IMG/VR virus record: IMGVR_UViG_3300042402_003745
Location: 1 to 36,981 of that record
Strand: one strand, 5' to 3'
DNA: 36,981 nucleotides
From: a virus
Positions 5,303 to 12,946 of the stretch are shown one piece after another (the first letter of the stretch is position 1; every line of letters starts with the position of its first letter). The notes beneath the pieces were generated by a model. The model saw only the letters and a list, made by a program, of their open reading frames with translations, did no database searches and was not told the DNA's origin. Position numbers and translations under genes: made by a program.

Positions 5303-6418
5303 TTATTTCTTTTCTTTTCCGCCCTCTTGTGTAGCATACTTTATACCCATAATTGTTCCAACTATTGAGAATGCATTTGTTAATAATACACTAAACATAT
5401 TACTCCAAGTCGAGCCAATAATCTGTGTGTCTTTACCGGTAAGCATAGCCATCCAATATAATACAGTTGTTACAACACCTACCCCGACAATAACGGCTAA
5501 TGCAACTTTTACGATTGTTTTTATTAACTCAGATTGACTTTTCTTCATCACTACGTCTAAATCATTCAACGCAGCGTTCTTCTCTATTTCAATCGCATCT
5601 TTAAGTTTTTTAGAGTTATCTAACTCAATCTGTAAATCTTTTGAAAGAGTGTCTATCTTGTTTTTACTGTTGACAGCTTCAGTAACATCAGTAGCAATTT
5701 TGATTACATTTGTAACGTTTCCTTTGCTGTCAAAGACAGGATTATAGGTGGCTTGTAAATAAATAATAGACCCATCTACTTTTTTTCTTTCAAATATCCC
5801 GTCAAAAAACTTACCGCTTTTTAAGGATTTCCAAAATTTACTATACTCATCTGATTTTGAATACTCATAACTAACAAAAATACTGTGGTGCTTTCCTATT
5901 ACTTGGTTTTTTTCATTAGCCTTATAACCCATTGTTTCTAAGAACACAGAATTCGCATCTACGATAAAACCGTTAATATCAAAAGTAATAGTTGCAGTAC
6001 TTTTATTAATTGCGTCTATCTGTTTTTTACTATTAACAATCGTAGTAATGTCAGTAGCAACTTTCATTACTTTAGTAATAGTACCACTTTCATCGTAAAT
6101 AGGATTGTATGTTGCTTGTAAGTTGATAAGACTACCGTCTCTTTTTCTTCTTTCAAATTCTCCTTGATAGTATTTACCACTTCTTAATATATCCCAGAAC
6201 TTTTCATATTCCAATGACCTTGCATAATCTTCACACACAAAAATACTATGGTGTTTACCAATGACTTGTTCATGCTCATCTACACCGTATCCCATTGCTT
6301 GTAGAAAAATTGCATTAACACCTAAAATTTTTCCATTTAGATCAAAATAGATAATAGCATTACTACGATTAATCGCTTCTAGTCTACTAAGTAATTCCTC
6401 TTTTGATAAGTTTTTCAT
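5303..6418 (-). CDS. tandem PAS sensor protein with two-helix membrane C-terminus
   Basis: The 371-residue protein has two PAS domains (about 13-130 and 134-250) that are internal repeats of each other. Both contain MGY, VIGKHHSIFV (52-61 and 173-182), EYxKFW, a DGSxI strand, LQATYNP and ATDxT, as in the PAS units of chemoreceptor and BdlA-like proteins. A coiled coil (about 250-300) leads to two transmembrane helices (about 302-325 and 340-358) and a short charged tail (QEGGKEKK). There is no kinase, MCP or output domain. Such PAS domains bind small cofactors or ligands and report redox or oxygen state. In a phage lysis or envelope cluster, a sensor joined to a holin-like membrane unit is the obvious hypothesis. 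Confidence 0.82.
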   Translation of the reverse strand: MKNLSKEELLSRLEAINRSNAIIYFDLNGKILGVNAIFLQAMGYGVDEHEQVIGKHHSIFVCEDYARSLEYEKFWDILRSGKYYQGEFERRKRDGSLINLQATYNPIYDESGTITKVMKVATDITTIVNSKKQIDAINKSTATITFDINGFIVDANSVFLETMGYKANEKNQVIGKHHSIFVSYEYSKSDEYSKFWKSLKSGKFFDGIFERKKVDGSIIYLQATYNPVFDSKGNVTNVIKIATDVTEAVNSKNKIDTLSKDLQIELDNSKKLKDAIEIEKNAALNDLDVVMKKSQSELIKTIVKVALAVIVGVGVVTTVLYWMAMLTGKDTQIIGSTWSNMFSVLLTNAFSIVGTIMGIKYATQEGGKEKK

Positions 6419-6688
6419 TTATTGAGCTATTACACTATCTACAACTTCAATAGCTAAAGTATCTACAGGAAAAATAATGCTATCTGCAGGAACAGCAATG
6501 CTGTCAGTAAAGGTGTTACTGATGTAATCTACAACTATATCTAACTTAATAGCATCTTCTGCAATGTATCCTTTTTGTACAGCAAACACATATGCAGCAA
6601 TAGCTGCCACAGATAAAATTATAACAATTTTCTTTTTACCTTTTAATTTTTGCACTAAAGGCATAAGCTTACTTACTAAATTTTTCAT
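6419..6688 (-). CDS. small membrane protein
   Basis: The 89-residue protein has a basic N-terminal segment (LVQKLKGKKK), one hydrophobic helix (about residues 22-38, VIILSVAAIAAYVFAVQ) and an acidic, Val/Ile/Asp-rich C-terminal half. This suggests an N-in, C-out single-pass protein with a periplasmic tail. No family is recognised. It directly abuts the start of the PAS protein and follows the spanin-like pair by 4 bp, so it is in the same operon. Confidence 0.6.
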   Translation of the reverse strand: MKNLVSKLMPLVQKLKGKKKIVIILSVAAIAAYVFAVQKGYIAEDAIKLDIVVDYISNTFTDSIAVPADSIIFPVDTLAIEVVDSVIAQ

Positions 6689-6692
6689 AGTT

Positions 6693-7061
6693 TTAATTTT
6701 GTAGTGAATCTATAATTACTGTACTATCTGATACTACAGTAGTTTTAGTTCTTTCCTTTCCCCAAAAGTTTTTCTTAGTCTCAATATAAACTGTATCAAT
6801 TCTAACTTTCTCTATCTTTTGTACAGACTTCAAACTTTTTAATTCAGCCTTAGCATTATCAAGTTGACCTAAAACTTCTACTATTTCTTTTTTTACTATT
6901 GAATCTACTTTATGATTTGCAGACTCAGATTTGTATATAATCTCTTTACTATGATTGATCAAACTATCGAACTCCAATGTTTCTTTTTCTGAGTATATAG
7001 GTTCTACTTTATTTACACATCCTACGATGCATATAGCTAATAAGATTAAAGTGGCTCTCAT
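6693..7061 (-). CDS. lipoprotein, o-spanin-like
   Basis: Started at the ATG at 7061 the 122-residue product begins MRATLILLAICIVGC, a lipoprotein signal peptide with Cys at residue 15. The frame is also open upstream to a TTG at 7118, but that would bury the signal. The mature part is a long helical, coiled-coil-prone segment (residues 30-85) and a beta-like tail. The ATG lies one base after the stop of the i-spanin-like gene. A membrane-anchored coiled-coil protein followed at once by a lipoprotein is the classic two-component spanin order, which fuses inner and outer membranes in the last step of lysis. Confidence 0.65.
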   Translation of the reverse strand: MRATLILLAICIVGCVNKVEPIYSEKETLEFDSLINHSKEIIYKSESANHKVDSIVKKEIVEVLGQLDNAKAELKSLKSVQKIEKVRIDTVYIETKKNFWGKERTKTTVVSDSTVIIDSLQN

Positions 7062-7062
7062 G

Positions 7063-7329
7063 TTAGTTAATTTTACCAAGATCTTGCAATACTGATATTT
7101 TTGATACAGCTGCTGCAAGAGCGCTGTCAGACCTTCTTAGCTGAGTCGTAAGAATGTCTACCTTAGTTTCCAGCACTTCAATCTTCTTTCCTTGATTCTC
7201 AATCTGATTTGTGTAGTTTACTTTACCATCTATATATAGATAGCCTACAGCGATTATAACAATAAATAAAAGACCCTTAACTGGATCCTTACTAAATTCC
7301 TTAAAAGAAATTGGGGGTTTCATGTTCAT
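7063..7329 (-). CDS. i-spanin-like membrane-anchored coiled coil protein
   Basis: The 88-residue product has one transmembrane helix at about residues 17-31 (VKGLLFIVIIAVGYLYI) and then a heptad-rich periplasmic helix (ENQGKKIEVLETKVDILTTQL). A second in-frame ATG lies two codons in (7323). It is followed after one base by a lipoprotein gene, as in Rz/Rz1-type spanins, although here the two genes are adjacent rather than nested. It is the first gene after the groEL terminator, and a CTATTTATT motif lies about 60 bp upstream, a reasonable promoter place. Confidence 0.65.
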   Translation of the reverse strand: MNMKPPISFKEFSKDPVKGLLFIVIIAVGYLYIDGKVNYTNQIENQGKKIEVLETKVDILTTQLRRSDSALAAAVSKISVLQDLGKIN

Positions 7330-7388
7330 TTTGATGTTAGTTTGTTTTAGTAAAAAACCTTTAACAACCTATATCAAAACTTTACGTA

Positions 7389-7397
7389 AATAAATAG
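7389..7397 (-). promoter_or_regulatory. CTATTTATT motif
   Basis: This copy of the recurring motif lies between the groEL terminator (7412-7434) and the start of the lysis/envelope cluster at 7329, about 60 bp upstream of the start codon. Confidence 0.35.
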
Positions 7398-7411
7398 GAT
7401 ATATAAAAAGA

Positions 7412-7434
7412 AAACCCCTCACTTGGAGGGGTTT
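7412..7434 (-). terminator. rho-independent terminator after groEL
   Basis: On the minus strand AAACCCCTC-CAAGT-GAGGGGTTT forms a 9-bp stem followed by TTCTTTTT. It lies about 20 bp after the groEL stop and ends the long chaperone transcript. Confidence 0.9.
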
Positions 7435-7452
7435 ACCTATCAAAATCAAACC

Positions 7453-9117
7453 TTATCCAAACATACTCATATCCTGTTCATCTTTTTTCTTACTGTCTTT
7501 CTTTTCAAAAATAACTGATTCAGTTGTTAGGATAGTTCCTGCTACCGATGCTGCATTCTCTAGTGCGGTACGTGTTACTTTAGTAGGATCTAGTAGTCCT
7601 GACTCCATAGCTGTTACTACATTTTGAGTCTTAGCATTATAGGTATAGAGTTCATCTTCACCACCACTTCCAACTAACTCTGTTCGTGCATCGTGTACTG
7701 ACCTTAAAATTGAATAGTAATCTTCTACACCACAGTTGTTAAGGATAGTCTTAAATGGTTGGTAACATGCTTTACGTACAATGTCAAAACCTAACATCTC
7801 ATCTGCTGATACTTCTTTTGGTTTAATTGAAAGACCGTTGAATGCTTCGATCAAAGCAATACCACCACCAGGTACCACACCTTCAACCAATGCTGCCTTT
7901 GTAGCAAACAAAGCATCTTCAACTCTATCCTTCTTTTCTCTAATCTCAATATCTGAGTTACCTCCTACTGAGATAATAGCTACACCACCGATCAACTTAC
8001 CCAATCTCTCTTGTAGCTTTTCCTTTTCGTAGAACGAAGTAGCTTTATCAATTTGATCTTTAATCTCTTGTGCTCTTAAAGCTATTGCTCCTGCTTCACC
8101 ATGACCATCAATCACAGTTGTAGATTCCTTTGATACTGTTACTGTTCTTGCTACACCTAGGAATTCGTTAATTTGGACAGGACTGAGCTTATCTATCTTG
8201 TGACCCTTGTTTTTACTAATTACAGTACCACCTGTTAGGATTGCTAAGTCTTCTAAGATCAAAGTTCTTCTTTCACCAAAGTCAGGAGCTTTAACAGCAA
8301 CCACCTTAACAATACCTCTCATCTTATTTACAATGAGAGTAGCAAGTGCCTCATCTTCAATATCCTCAGCTACAATAAGTACTGATTTGTTTTCTCCACT
8401 AACCTTACTAAGTACGTTTAGAAGTTCTGCTGCTTTAGTAATCCTTCCATCGTAGATGAAGATATAAGGTTCCTCAAGTACAGCATTCATTGTTGTGTTG
8501 TTAGTAACAAAGTAAGGTGACTTGTATCCACGATCAAACTGCATACCTTCTACTACTTCTAAACTTGTCTCTCCGGTTTTCGATTCTTCTATCGTAACAA
8601 TACCTTCACGACCTACCTTCTCAATGGCAGTAGAGATAAGCTCTCCAACACTTGAGTCATTGTTAGCAGAAATGGTTGCTACTTGTTTAATCTGATCTTG
8701 AGAAGCAATATCTTTTGATAACTCTCTTAACTGATCTACTACTTCAGATACGTACTTATCAATACCTTTCTTAACTTCTACTGGATTAGAACCTTGATTA
8801 ATTAGTTTCAATCCTTCTTCAACCATTGTTGTTGCAAGTAAAGTAGATGTAGTAGTACCGTCACCTGCTTCGTTAGCAGATTTAATCGATACTTGTTTTA
8901 CAAGTTGTGCACCTAAGTCTTCAACTTGATCTTCTAATTCATGAAATGATCTAGCTACTGTAACACCATCTTTAGTTACTTTAACTTCGCCTGATTGTTC
9001 TTTAATAAGAACTGTTCTACCACCTGGACCTAGTGTAGAAGAAACTGATTGATTTAGTTTCTTAATACCTGCTAGTAACTTGTTCTTTAACTCTGTTCCG
9101 AAAACTGTTGTTGTCAT
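7453..9117 (-). CDS. groEL: chaperonin GroEL (Hsp60)
   Basis: The 554-residue protein is full length for a group I chaperonin. It has [14 protein letters not shown] in the N-terminal region, the ATP-binding [14 protein letters not shown] near residues 86-99, the apical domain through about 190-370, and [12 protein letters not shown] near 412. The C-terminus is [11 protein letters not shown] rather than the usual GGM repeats. It folds newly made proteins in an ATP-driven cage with GroES; phages that carry it probably fold their own capsid or tail proteins. It is one base downstream of groES, so translation is coupled. Confidence 0.96.
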   Translation of the reverse strand: MTTTVFGTELKNKLLAGIKKLNQSVSSTLGPGGRTVLIKEQSGEVKVTKDGVTVARSFHELEDQVEDLGAQLVKQVSIKSANEAGDGTTTSTLLATTMVEEGLKLINQGSNPVEVKKGIDKYVSEVVDQLRELSKDIASQDQIKQVATISANNDSSVGELISTAIEKVGREGIVTIEESKTGETSLEVVEGMQFDRGYKSPYFVTNNTTMNAVLEEPYIFIYDGRITKAAELLNVLSKVSGENKSVLIVAEDIEDEALATLIVNKMRGIVKVVAVKAPDFGERRTLILEDLAILTGGTVISKNKGHKIDKLSPVQINEFLGVARTVTVSKESTTVIDGHGEAGAIALRAQEIKDQIDKATSFYEKEKLQERLGKLIGGVAIISVGGNSDIEIREKKDRVEDALFATKAALVEGVVPGGGIALIEAFNGLSIKPKEVSADEMLGFDIVRKACYQPFKTILNNCGVEDYYSILRSVHDARTELVGSGGEDELYTYNAKTQNVVTAMESGLLDPTKVTRTALENAASVAGTILTTESVIFEKKDSKKKDEQDMSMFG

Positions 9118-9118
9118 A

Positions 9119-9409
9119 TTAGTCTAGTTTTGAATAAATGTCTTGTTCTTTTGTTATGTAATACTCTTCACTTTCAACTGTGATTCTCACTGATCCTAGT
9201 TTTGGAATAAGAACCTTGTCTCCAATTTGTAGTTGAGACTTTACAAACTTATCTGAGTTGTAGTTGTAGGTTTCTGATACCGCAACTACTTCACCCATTT
9301 CAGGTCTTTCTTTTCCTAAGTCAGGAATTACAATATTACCGTACATTGTCTCTTCTTCTTCGATTGGCCTAATAACGATGTAGCCATTTAGTGGTTTGAG
9401 TTTATTCAT
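9119..9409 (-). CDS. groES: co-chaperonin GroES (Hsp10)
   Basis: The 96-residue protein has the normal length and fold: a PLNGYIVIRPIEEEE first strand, a mobile-loop region (MYGNIVIPDLGKERP), then VVAVSETY and GDKVLIPKLGSVRITVESEEYYITKEQDI, the barrel end with the usual tyrosine-rich strand. It caps the GroEL cage. The mobile loop MYGNIVIP carries a hydrophobic triplet needed for GroEL docking. It is encoded directly before groEL, the standard order, which suggests the two evolved as a matched phage pair. Confidence 0.95.
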   Translation of the reverse strand: MNKLKPLNGYIVIRPIEEEETMYGNIVIPDLGKERPEMGEVVAVSETYNYNSDKFVKSQLQIGDKVLIPKLGSVRITVESEEYYITKEQDIYSKLD

Positions 9410-9411
9410 AT

Positions 9412-9606
9412 TTAATTTGATTTAGTTTCTTCTAAAATTTCTAGCTCTGGTACGAGTTCTACAAAGTAGAATAGACCATCTTTCTTCAGAACTATATCTG
9501 CTCTAAGATGTTCTTTCCAAACATCTACGTTCGGTTCTAGTTCTTCCTTTATTACTCTTTTAAGAATGTAAAGGTTATTATTGAATGTAAGGAATTGTTT
9601 GTTCAT
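9412..9606 (-). CDS. hypothetical small protein in chaperone operon
   Basis: This 64-residue protein looks mostly beta (NNLYILKRVIKEE, ADIVLKKDGLFYFVELVPELEI), with an acidic C-terminus. It is not recognised. Only two bases separate it from groES and it follows hsp20, so it is co-expressed with the chaperones. It may be an accessory factor, but nothing in the sequence shows this. Confidence 0.5.
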   Translation of the reverse strand: MNKQFLTFNNNLYILKRVIKEELEPNVDVWKEHLRADIVLKKDGLFYFVELVPELEILEETKSN

Positions 9607-9611
9607 AACCT

Positions 9612-9625
9612 AGGTATCGACAGGC
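9612..9625 (+). repeat. inverted repeat copy 1 flanking hsp20
   Basis: AGGTATCGACAGGC here matches the reverse complement of 10127-10141 (AGGTACTCGACAGGC) with one inserted base. The two copies bracket the hsp20 gene closely. In the minus-strand mRNA they could pair as a long-range stem joining the 5' leader and 3' end. Confidence 0.6.
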
Positions 9626-9631
9626 TTTTTT

Positions 9632-10063
9632 TTATTTTTTTAGTTGCTTGAGAGTTGGTTTAATCTCAATCCTACGTATGGCCTTCCCTTCAGCAACAGG
9701 TATTGTTAGTATTAACAATCCTTTCTCAAGTGATGCCTCTAGTTTAGTTAGATCAAATTTAGATGAGATTTTCCAACTAAGATCAAAGCTTGACCTTTTA
9801 ATACCTCTATAGATGTGAGTTCTCTCTTCTTTCTTACCTTCATAGCGGATGCGGAGCATATCGCCTTCAACCAGAATTTCTATATCTTCTTGGTTAAGAC
9901 CAACAGCAGCAACCTCTAGTGTAATGCCTGTCTCGTTTTCAAAAATGTCTACTGGGTGTGTTACTTTCTGCGTGATTGCAGAGAAATGTGAATTTGTTTC
10001 AAATAGATCCTTCCAAAGAAGGTCAAATGGGTCCAAGTCGAATGGACGTAGAAATTGTGTCAT
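9632..10063 (-). CDS. small heat shock protein Hsp20
   Basis: The 143-residue protein has the alpha-crystallin domain at about residues 33-133. Visible marks are HPVDIFENETGITLEVAAVGL, then a VEGDMLRIRYEG strand, a loop with SFDLSW, and the closing motif LEKGLLILTIPVAE near 112-125. The short C-terminal extension ends IEIKPTLKQLKK, with an IxI-type anchor (IEI). Hsp20 proteins are ATP-independent holdases. It is the first gene of the hsp20, small gene, groES, groEL cluster and is flanked by an inverted repeat. Confidence 0.93.
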   Translation of the reverse strand: MTQFLRPFDLDPFDLLWKDLFETNSHFSAITQKVTHPVDIFENETGITLEVAAVGLNQEDIEILVEGDMLRIRYEGKKEERTHIYRGIKRSSFDLSWKISSKFDLTKLEASLEKGLLILTIPVAEGKAIRRIEIKPTLKQLKK

Positions 10064-10126
10064 ACGATCATAATTTGTGTTCCCTTACGGTGAACGGTTA
10101 ATTAATATTTAATTACAAAACTTAAG

Positions 10127-10141
10127 GCCTGTCGAGTACCT
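10127..10141 (-). repeat. inverted repeat copy 2 flanking hsp20
   Basis: This is the partner of 9612-9625 and lies about 65-80 bp upstream of the hsp20 start, in the presumed 5' leader or promoter region. Confidence 0.6.
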
Positions 10142-10164
10142 TGTTTATTATAAATATATAGAAA

Positions 10165-11247
10165 TTAAAAATTCTGTTGTATTACTTTAGCTAATTCAGG
10201 TGAATTTACTATATTTTGGTGATCAGCATCATCAATAAAAATTGTATTGCTATTTTTATTAGTTGAAGCTGCTTTATTAGATAACTCTGTTTTATTTTTT
10301 TCATCCTGCGATCTTGGTTTCCCAGACTTATCTAGTCCTGCCATAATTGAAATTATTTCAACTCCACTTAAAGGAGGTAATGTTGGATTTCTTGGGTCTC
10401 CTGTTTCTCGTCCTAACCCTTTTTTCTTTAGTGTGTCTGTTTCTTGAACTTTTTGTATTATTATAGGATCACCTTCTTCAAATGTTTTACCTGCAACATC
10501 AGCTCCTATCTTAACCATGTTGCTAAATCTTTTTTTAAAATTTGTAGTATCAAACTTATCTTCAATTATCCATGGGTTTGTTTGACCTATCTTTTTAGCA
10601 TCAGCATCTAAACCAGAATCAGTAGGGGGAGGAAATTCACTACCAGTATATTCTAAGTAGTTACCTTCATTCTCTTCTTTAAAAGCATTCAATTTACTTG
10701 TATTAAAAAATCTCCTACCCTTTTCTTCTGCTTCACTATCTGATACAGGTGAACCTTTCCTCACTCTTTTAAAAACATCTAATGGCCAAGCAATTGCTAT
10801 TCTAGGTGGATTTTCTTTATCTAATCCTTTAGCAAACTCTTGTGTAGAATTTGGTATACCACTATCTATAAAAAATAATTTATTTTCAAATTCTTTTCTT
10901 AATTTATTCTCCGATTCTAATTTTTGTAATTGTCTACACAAATGCCATGCCATTGCGCCACCAATAGAGTATCCTCCAACTGCAAAGTCGTTAATGTTAG
11001 GATCATTATTTATTTCATTAGCAATTTGTTCTGTATATTTTCTTACGTCTACTTTATTAGGAAAATTCACAGTATAGATAGAGAAACTATTACTTAAATT
11101 TTTTATAAGACTTTTAAAATCATCTGCTGCGTTGCCCCCTGATCCTGGTATTAGAATTAGTGTTTTACCTCCGTCTGAGTGTTTAGTCAGTAAGCGTTCT
11201 GTGTTTTTTTCTGTGATCTCTTTTAATATGTCTAACAGTTTAATCAT
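10165..11247 (-). CDS. alpha/beta hydrolase with capsid-targeting-like N-terminus
   Basis: The 360-residue protein has an alpha/beta-hydrolase core: oxyanion-loop-like LIPGSGGN (32-39), nucleophile elbow GYSIGG with Ser94, and a late DADHQNI that supplies the likely catalytic His near 345. Esterase or thioesterase activity is likely; the substrate is unknown. The middle (about 170-330) is Lys-, Pro- and Asn-rich and not recognised. Its first 11 residues, MIKLLDILKEI, nearly match those of the gene upstream (11276-11947), and resemble the short N-terminal helix used by T4 to pack internal proteins into the head. Confidence 0.72.
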   Translation of the reverse strand: MIKLLDILKEITEKNTERLLTKHSDGGKTLILIPGSGGNAADDFKSLIKNLSNSFSIYTVNFPNKVDVRKYTEQIANEINNDPNINDFAVGGYSIGGAMAWHLCRQLQKLESENKLRKEFENKLFFIDSGIPNSTQEFAKGLDKENPPRIAIAWPLDVFKRVRKGSPVSDSEAEEKGRRFFNTSKLNAFKEENEGNYLEYTGSEFPPPTDSGLDADAKKIGQTNPWIIEDKFDTTNFKKRFSNMVKIGADVAGKTFEEGDPIIIQKVQETDTLKKKGLGRETGDPRNPTLPPLSGVEIISIMAGLDKSGKPRSQDEKNKTELSNKAASTNKNSNTIFIDDADHQNIVNSPELAKVIQQNF

Positions 11248-11275
11248 AGCTTTTCCATTTATTCATGGATTTAAT

Positions 11276-11947
11276 TTATACATTAAACCATTTTCTTTCT
11301 GTGGTATATTCAAAACTTTTTTCTTCATTTTCATCTTTTGATACATAATATTTACCACCAATTAATTTATAATCTCCTAATTCACTTTTTAGATAATCTG
11401 CCATTTCTTGATCATCTTTAAATATTTTAGGTTCTCCAATTCGTTTTCCACGTTTATCTAAATATAAAACAGAAGATTTCTTCCAATACATTATTTTTTT
11501 AAAATATTTAATAGCTTCAGGATTTAATAAATTTAATTCTTCTCCGTCACTTAGAGCATCTATTCCTTCTTGTTTGAATTTTTCAAAAGTTTGCTTACTT
11601 ACATTATGTAATTCAGAATATTGCTTTATATTTGATTCCGGTTTTAATTTCATTTCATACATAAAACCTTGTGTGTAAGGAGCAGCGTCAAGATCAAATC
11701 CTGTATATGACATTGGGCATGTAGCACAACGGCTTGTTTTATCTTTACCAAAGTAAATACCTACTCCTCCTTTACTAGAACCTGTAGCCGACCATTTCCA
11801 TTTATCTTCATACCCTTTTTTGTAAACATCTGAATCTCTATGTAGGGGATCTAGGTCATTTTGATCGATATCTGCAGTAGAACCATGATACCAAACTACA
11901 TTATGTTCGTCTATAATTTCCTTAATTAAGTTTAATAATTTAATCAT
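11276..11947 (-). CDS. ADP-ribosyltransferase-like protein
   Basis: After an N-terminal helix MIKLLNLIKEI, this 223-residue protein reads VVWYHGSTADID (18-27), then GVGIYFGKDK (61-70), and MYEMKL (96-101). The H-G-S plus G-I-Y-F-G pair is the pattern of PARP- or toxin-type ADP-ribosyltransferases (His and Tyr that hold NAD). A final Glu cannot be fixed by eye. T4 injects ADP-ribosyltransferases (Alt) that modify host RNA polymerase; this protein may act similarly if packaged. It is adjacent to the alpha/beta hydrolase with the same N-terminal helix. Confidence 0.6.
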   Translation of the reverse strand: MIKLLNLIKEIIDEHNVVWYHGSTADIDQNDLDPLHRDSDVYKKGYEDKWKWSATGSSKGGVGIYFGKDKTSRCATCPMSYTGFDLDAAPYTQGFMYEMKLKPESNIKQYSELHNVSKQTFEKFKQEGIDALSDGEELNLLNPEAIKYFKKIMYWKKSSVLYLDKRGKRIGEPKIFKDDQEMADYLKSELGDYKLIGGKYYVSKDENEEKSFEYTTERKWFNV

Positions 11948-11971
11948 ATATGAATCTTTAACATCCTTTAT

Positions 11972-12280
11972 CTACCTTTTATCCTTTTTAGGAAACTCTC
12001 TTATTGGTGCAGTTCTAGGTACTATTGGAGTATGTGGTGGAGCAGTTGGCCCTAATCCGTTATTCCTAGGTTGTTGAGGTTGTCTAGGAGTGTGAATATA
12101 TCTATCTCTGTATATTATAATAGGTTCTCTTCTGTAAAAAAAAGGATCAATGTAGCCTGGTATATAGTAGATTGGGTCCCAATCATACATTCTTCTATCC
12201 TTATAATCTATATATCCTGTTCTAGGAGTATAGCAGCCAGCTACTAAAAAAAGTAGGAAAATGAATAGGATCCTTTTCAT
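11972..12280 (-). CDS. Pro/Tyr/Arg-rich lipoprotein
   Basis: Started at the ATG at 12280 the 102-residue product begins MKRILFIFLLFLVAGC, a lipoprotein signal with Cys at residue 16. The frame is open 12 codons further up, but that would bury the signal. The mature protein is rich in Tyr, Arg and Pro (DPIYYIPGYIDPFFYRREP, then PRQPQQPRNN), low complexity and probably extended. It is a surface or periplasmic protein of unknown role. A CTATTTATT motif sits only 3 bp upstream of the start codon. Confidence 0.62.
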   Translation of the reverse strand: MKRILFIFLLFLVAGCYTPRTGYIDYKDRRMYDWDPIYYIPGYIDPFFYRREPIIIYRDRYIHTPRQPQQPRNNGLGPTAPPHTPIVPRTAPIREFPKKDKR

Positions 12281-12283
12281 AAT

Positions 12284-12292
12284 AATAAATAG
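12284..12292 (-). promoter_or_regulatory. CTATTTATT motif
   Basis: This copy lies 3 bp before the ATG at 12280. If it is a promoter element the transcript would be nearly leaderless; it could instead act in translation. Confidence 0.25.
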
Positions 12293-12293
12293 T

Positions 12294-12497
12294 CTATTTA
12301 CTCCTCTCGTAATCAAGCTTACCTACCTCTTGATATGCATCCCATAGTTGTCCTAAGGCATATTCTAGCTTGAACTTAATCTCTTTGTTCTCTTTTGAAA
12401 CAGGATGCTTTATACAGTGTTCATCTAAGTTACACATAATAATATGTAACCGGTCTATAAGTTCTAAGTAATGTCCTGAATTAATCTTCTCTTTCAT
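12294..12497 (-). CDS. hypothetical helical protein
   Basis: The 67-residue protein is predicted to be mostly helical (YLELIDRLHIIMCNLDEHC, then FKLEYALGQLWDAYQEV), with two Cys and several His but no clear metal motif. It is not recognised. It overlaps the end of the gene at 12481-12678 by 17 bp, so it is translationally linked to it. Confidence 0.5.
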   Translation of the reverse strand: MKEKINSGHYLELIDRLHIIMCNLDEHCIKHPVSKENKEIKFKLEYALGQLWDAYQEVGKLDYERSK

Positions 12498-12678
12498 TTA
12501 GATTGAGTGGGTTGCGCCATAGTTCAGGATTCATGATAGGACCATCTGTAAAATATATGTTACGTTTCTTTGGTACATTATCATTAATCCATTTAATTGC
12601 TAGATCAATTTTTTTATCTACCTGAGCTTGTCTTGCTTCTAGTTCTTCTATTCTTTTGATTAATTCTAATTCAGTCAT
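12481..12678 (-). CDS. small coiled-coil protein
   Basis: The 65-residue protein begins with a heptad-patterned helix (residues 3-33, LELIKRIEELEARQAQVDKK) and ends with a polar tail (NIYFTDGPIMNPELWRNPLN). It is not recognised. It lies one base after a membrane-anchored coiled-coil protein (12680-12946), so interaction through the coiled coils is possible. Confidence 0.5.
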   Translation of the reverse strand: MTELELIKRIEELEARQAQVDKKIDLAIKWINDNVPKKRNIYFTDGPIMNPELWRNPLNLNERED

Positions 12679-12679
12679 A

Positions 12680-12946
12680 CTATTCAGTCATTGATAAACG
12701 TTTGTTAAATTCAGATGCTGCTTGGTGGTTTTCGTCTTCTAACATTTCAAGAGCAATTTCATAACGATTCAATTGAGTCTCAAGTACAAATAGTTCACTT
12801 TTAATACTATCGACTCTATATTCAAGAGTGTCGATTTCAAAGTGAGCTAAATTTACTTCGTCATTAACTGTCTTGTTTAGGTACACTTGAACAAATAACA
12901 TTACCATCGCTACTACGAGCGCTGTGCTTAAAACTTTTACAATCAT
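12680..12946 (-). CDS. membrane-anchored coiled coil protein
   Basis: The 88-residue protein has a transmembrane helix at residues 5-24 (VLSTALVVAMVMLFVQVYL) and a long heptad-like helix after it (IDTLEYRVDSIKSELFVLETQL). This again is an i-spanin-like layout, the third in this window, but no lipoprotein gene follows directly. Its ATG overlaps the TGA of the small membrane protein upstream. Confidence 0.6.
   Translation of the reverse strand: MIVKVLSTALVVAMVMLFVQVYLNKTVNDEVNLAHFEIDTLEYRVDSIKSELFVLETQLNRYEIALEMLEDENHQAASEFNKRLSMTE

Noticed and set aside
10147-10160. T4-type late promoter TATAAATA
   Set aside because: The sequence is on the plus strand while the nearby genes are on the minus strand, and AT-rich DNA yields such matches by chance.
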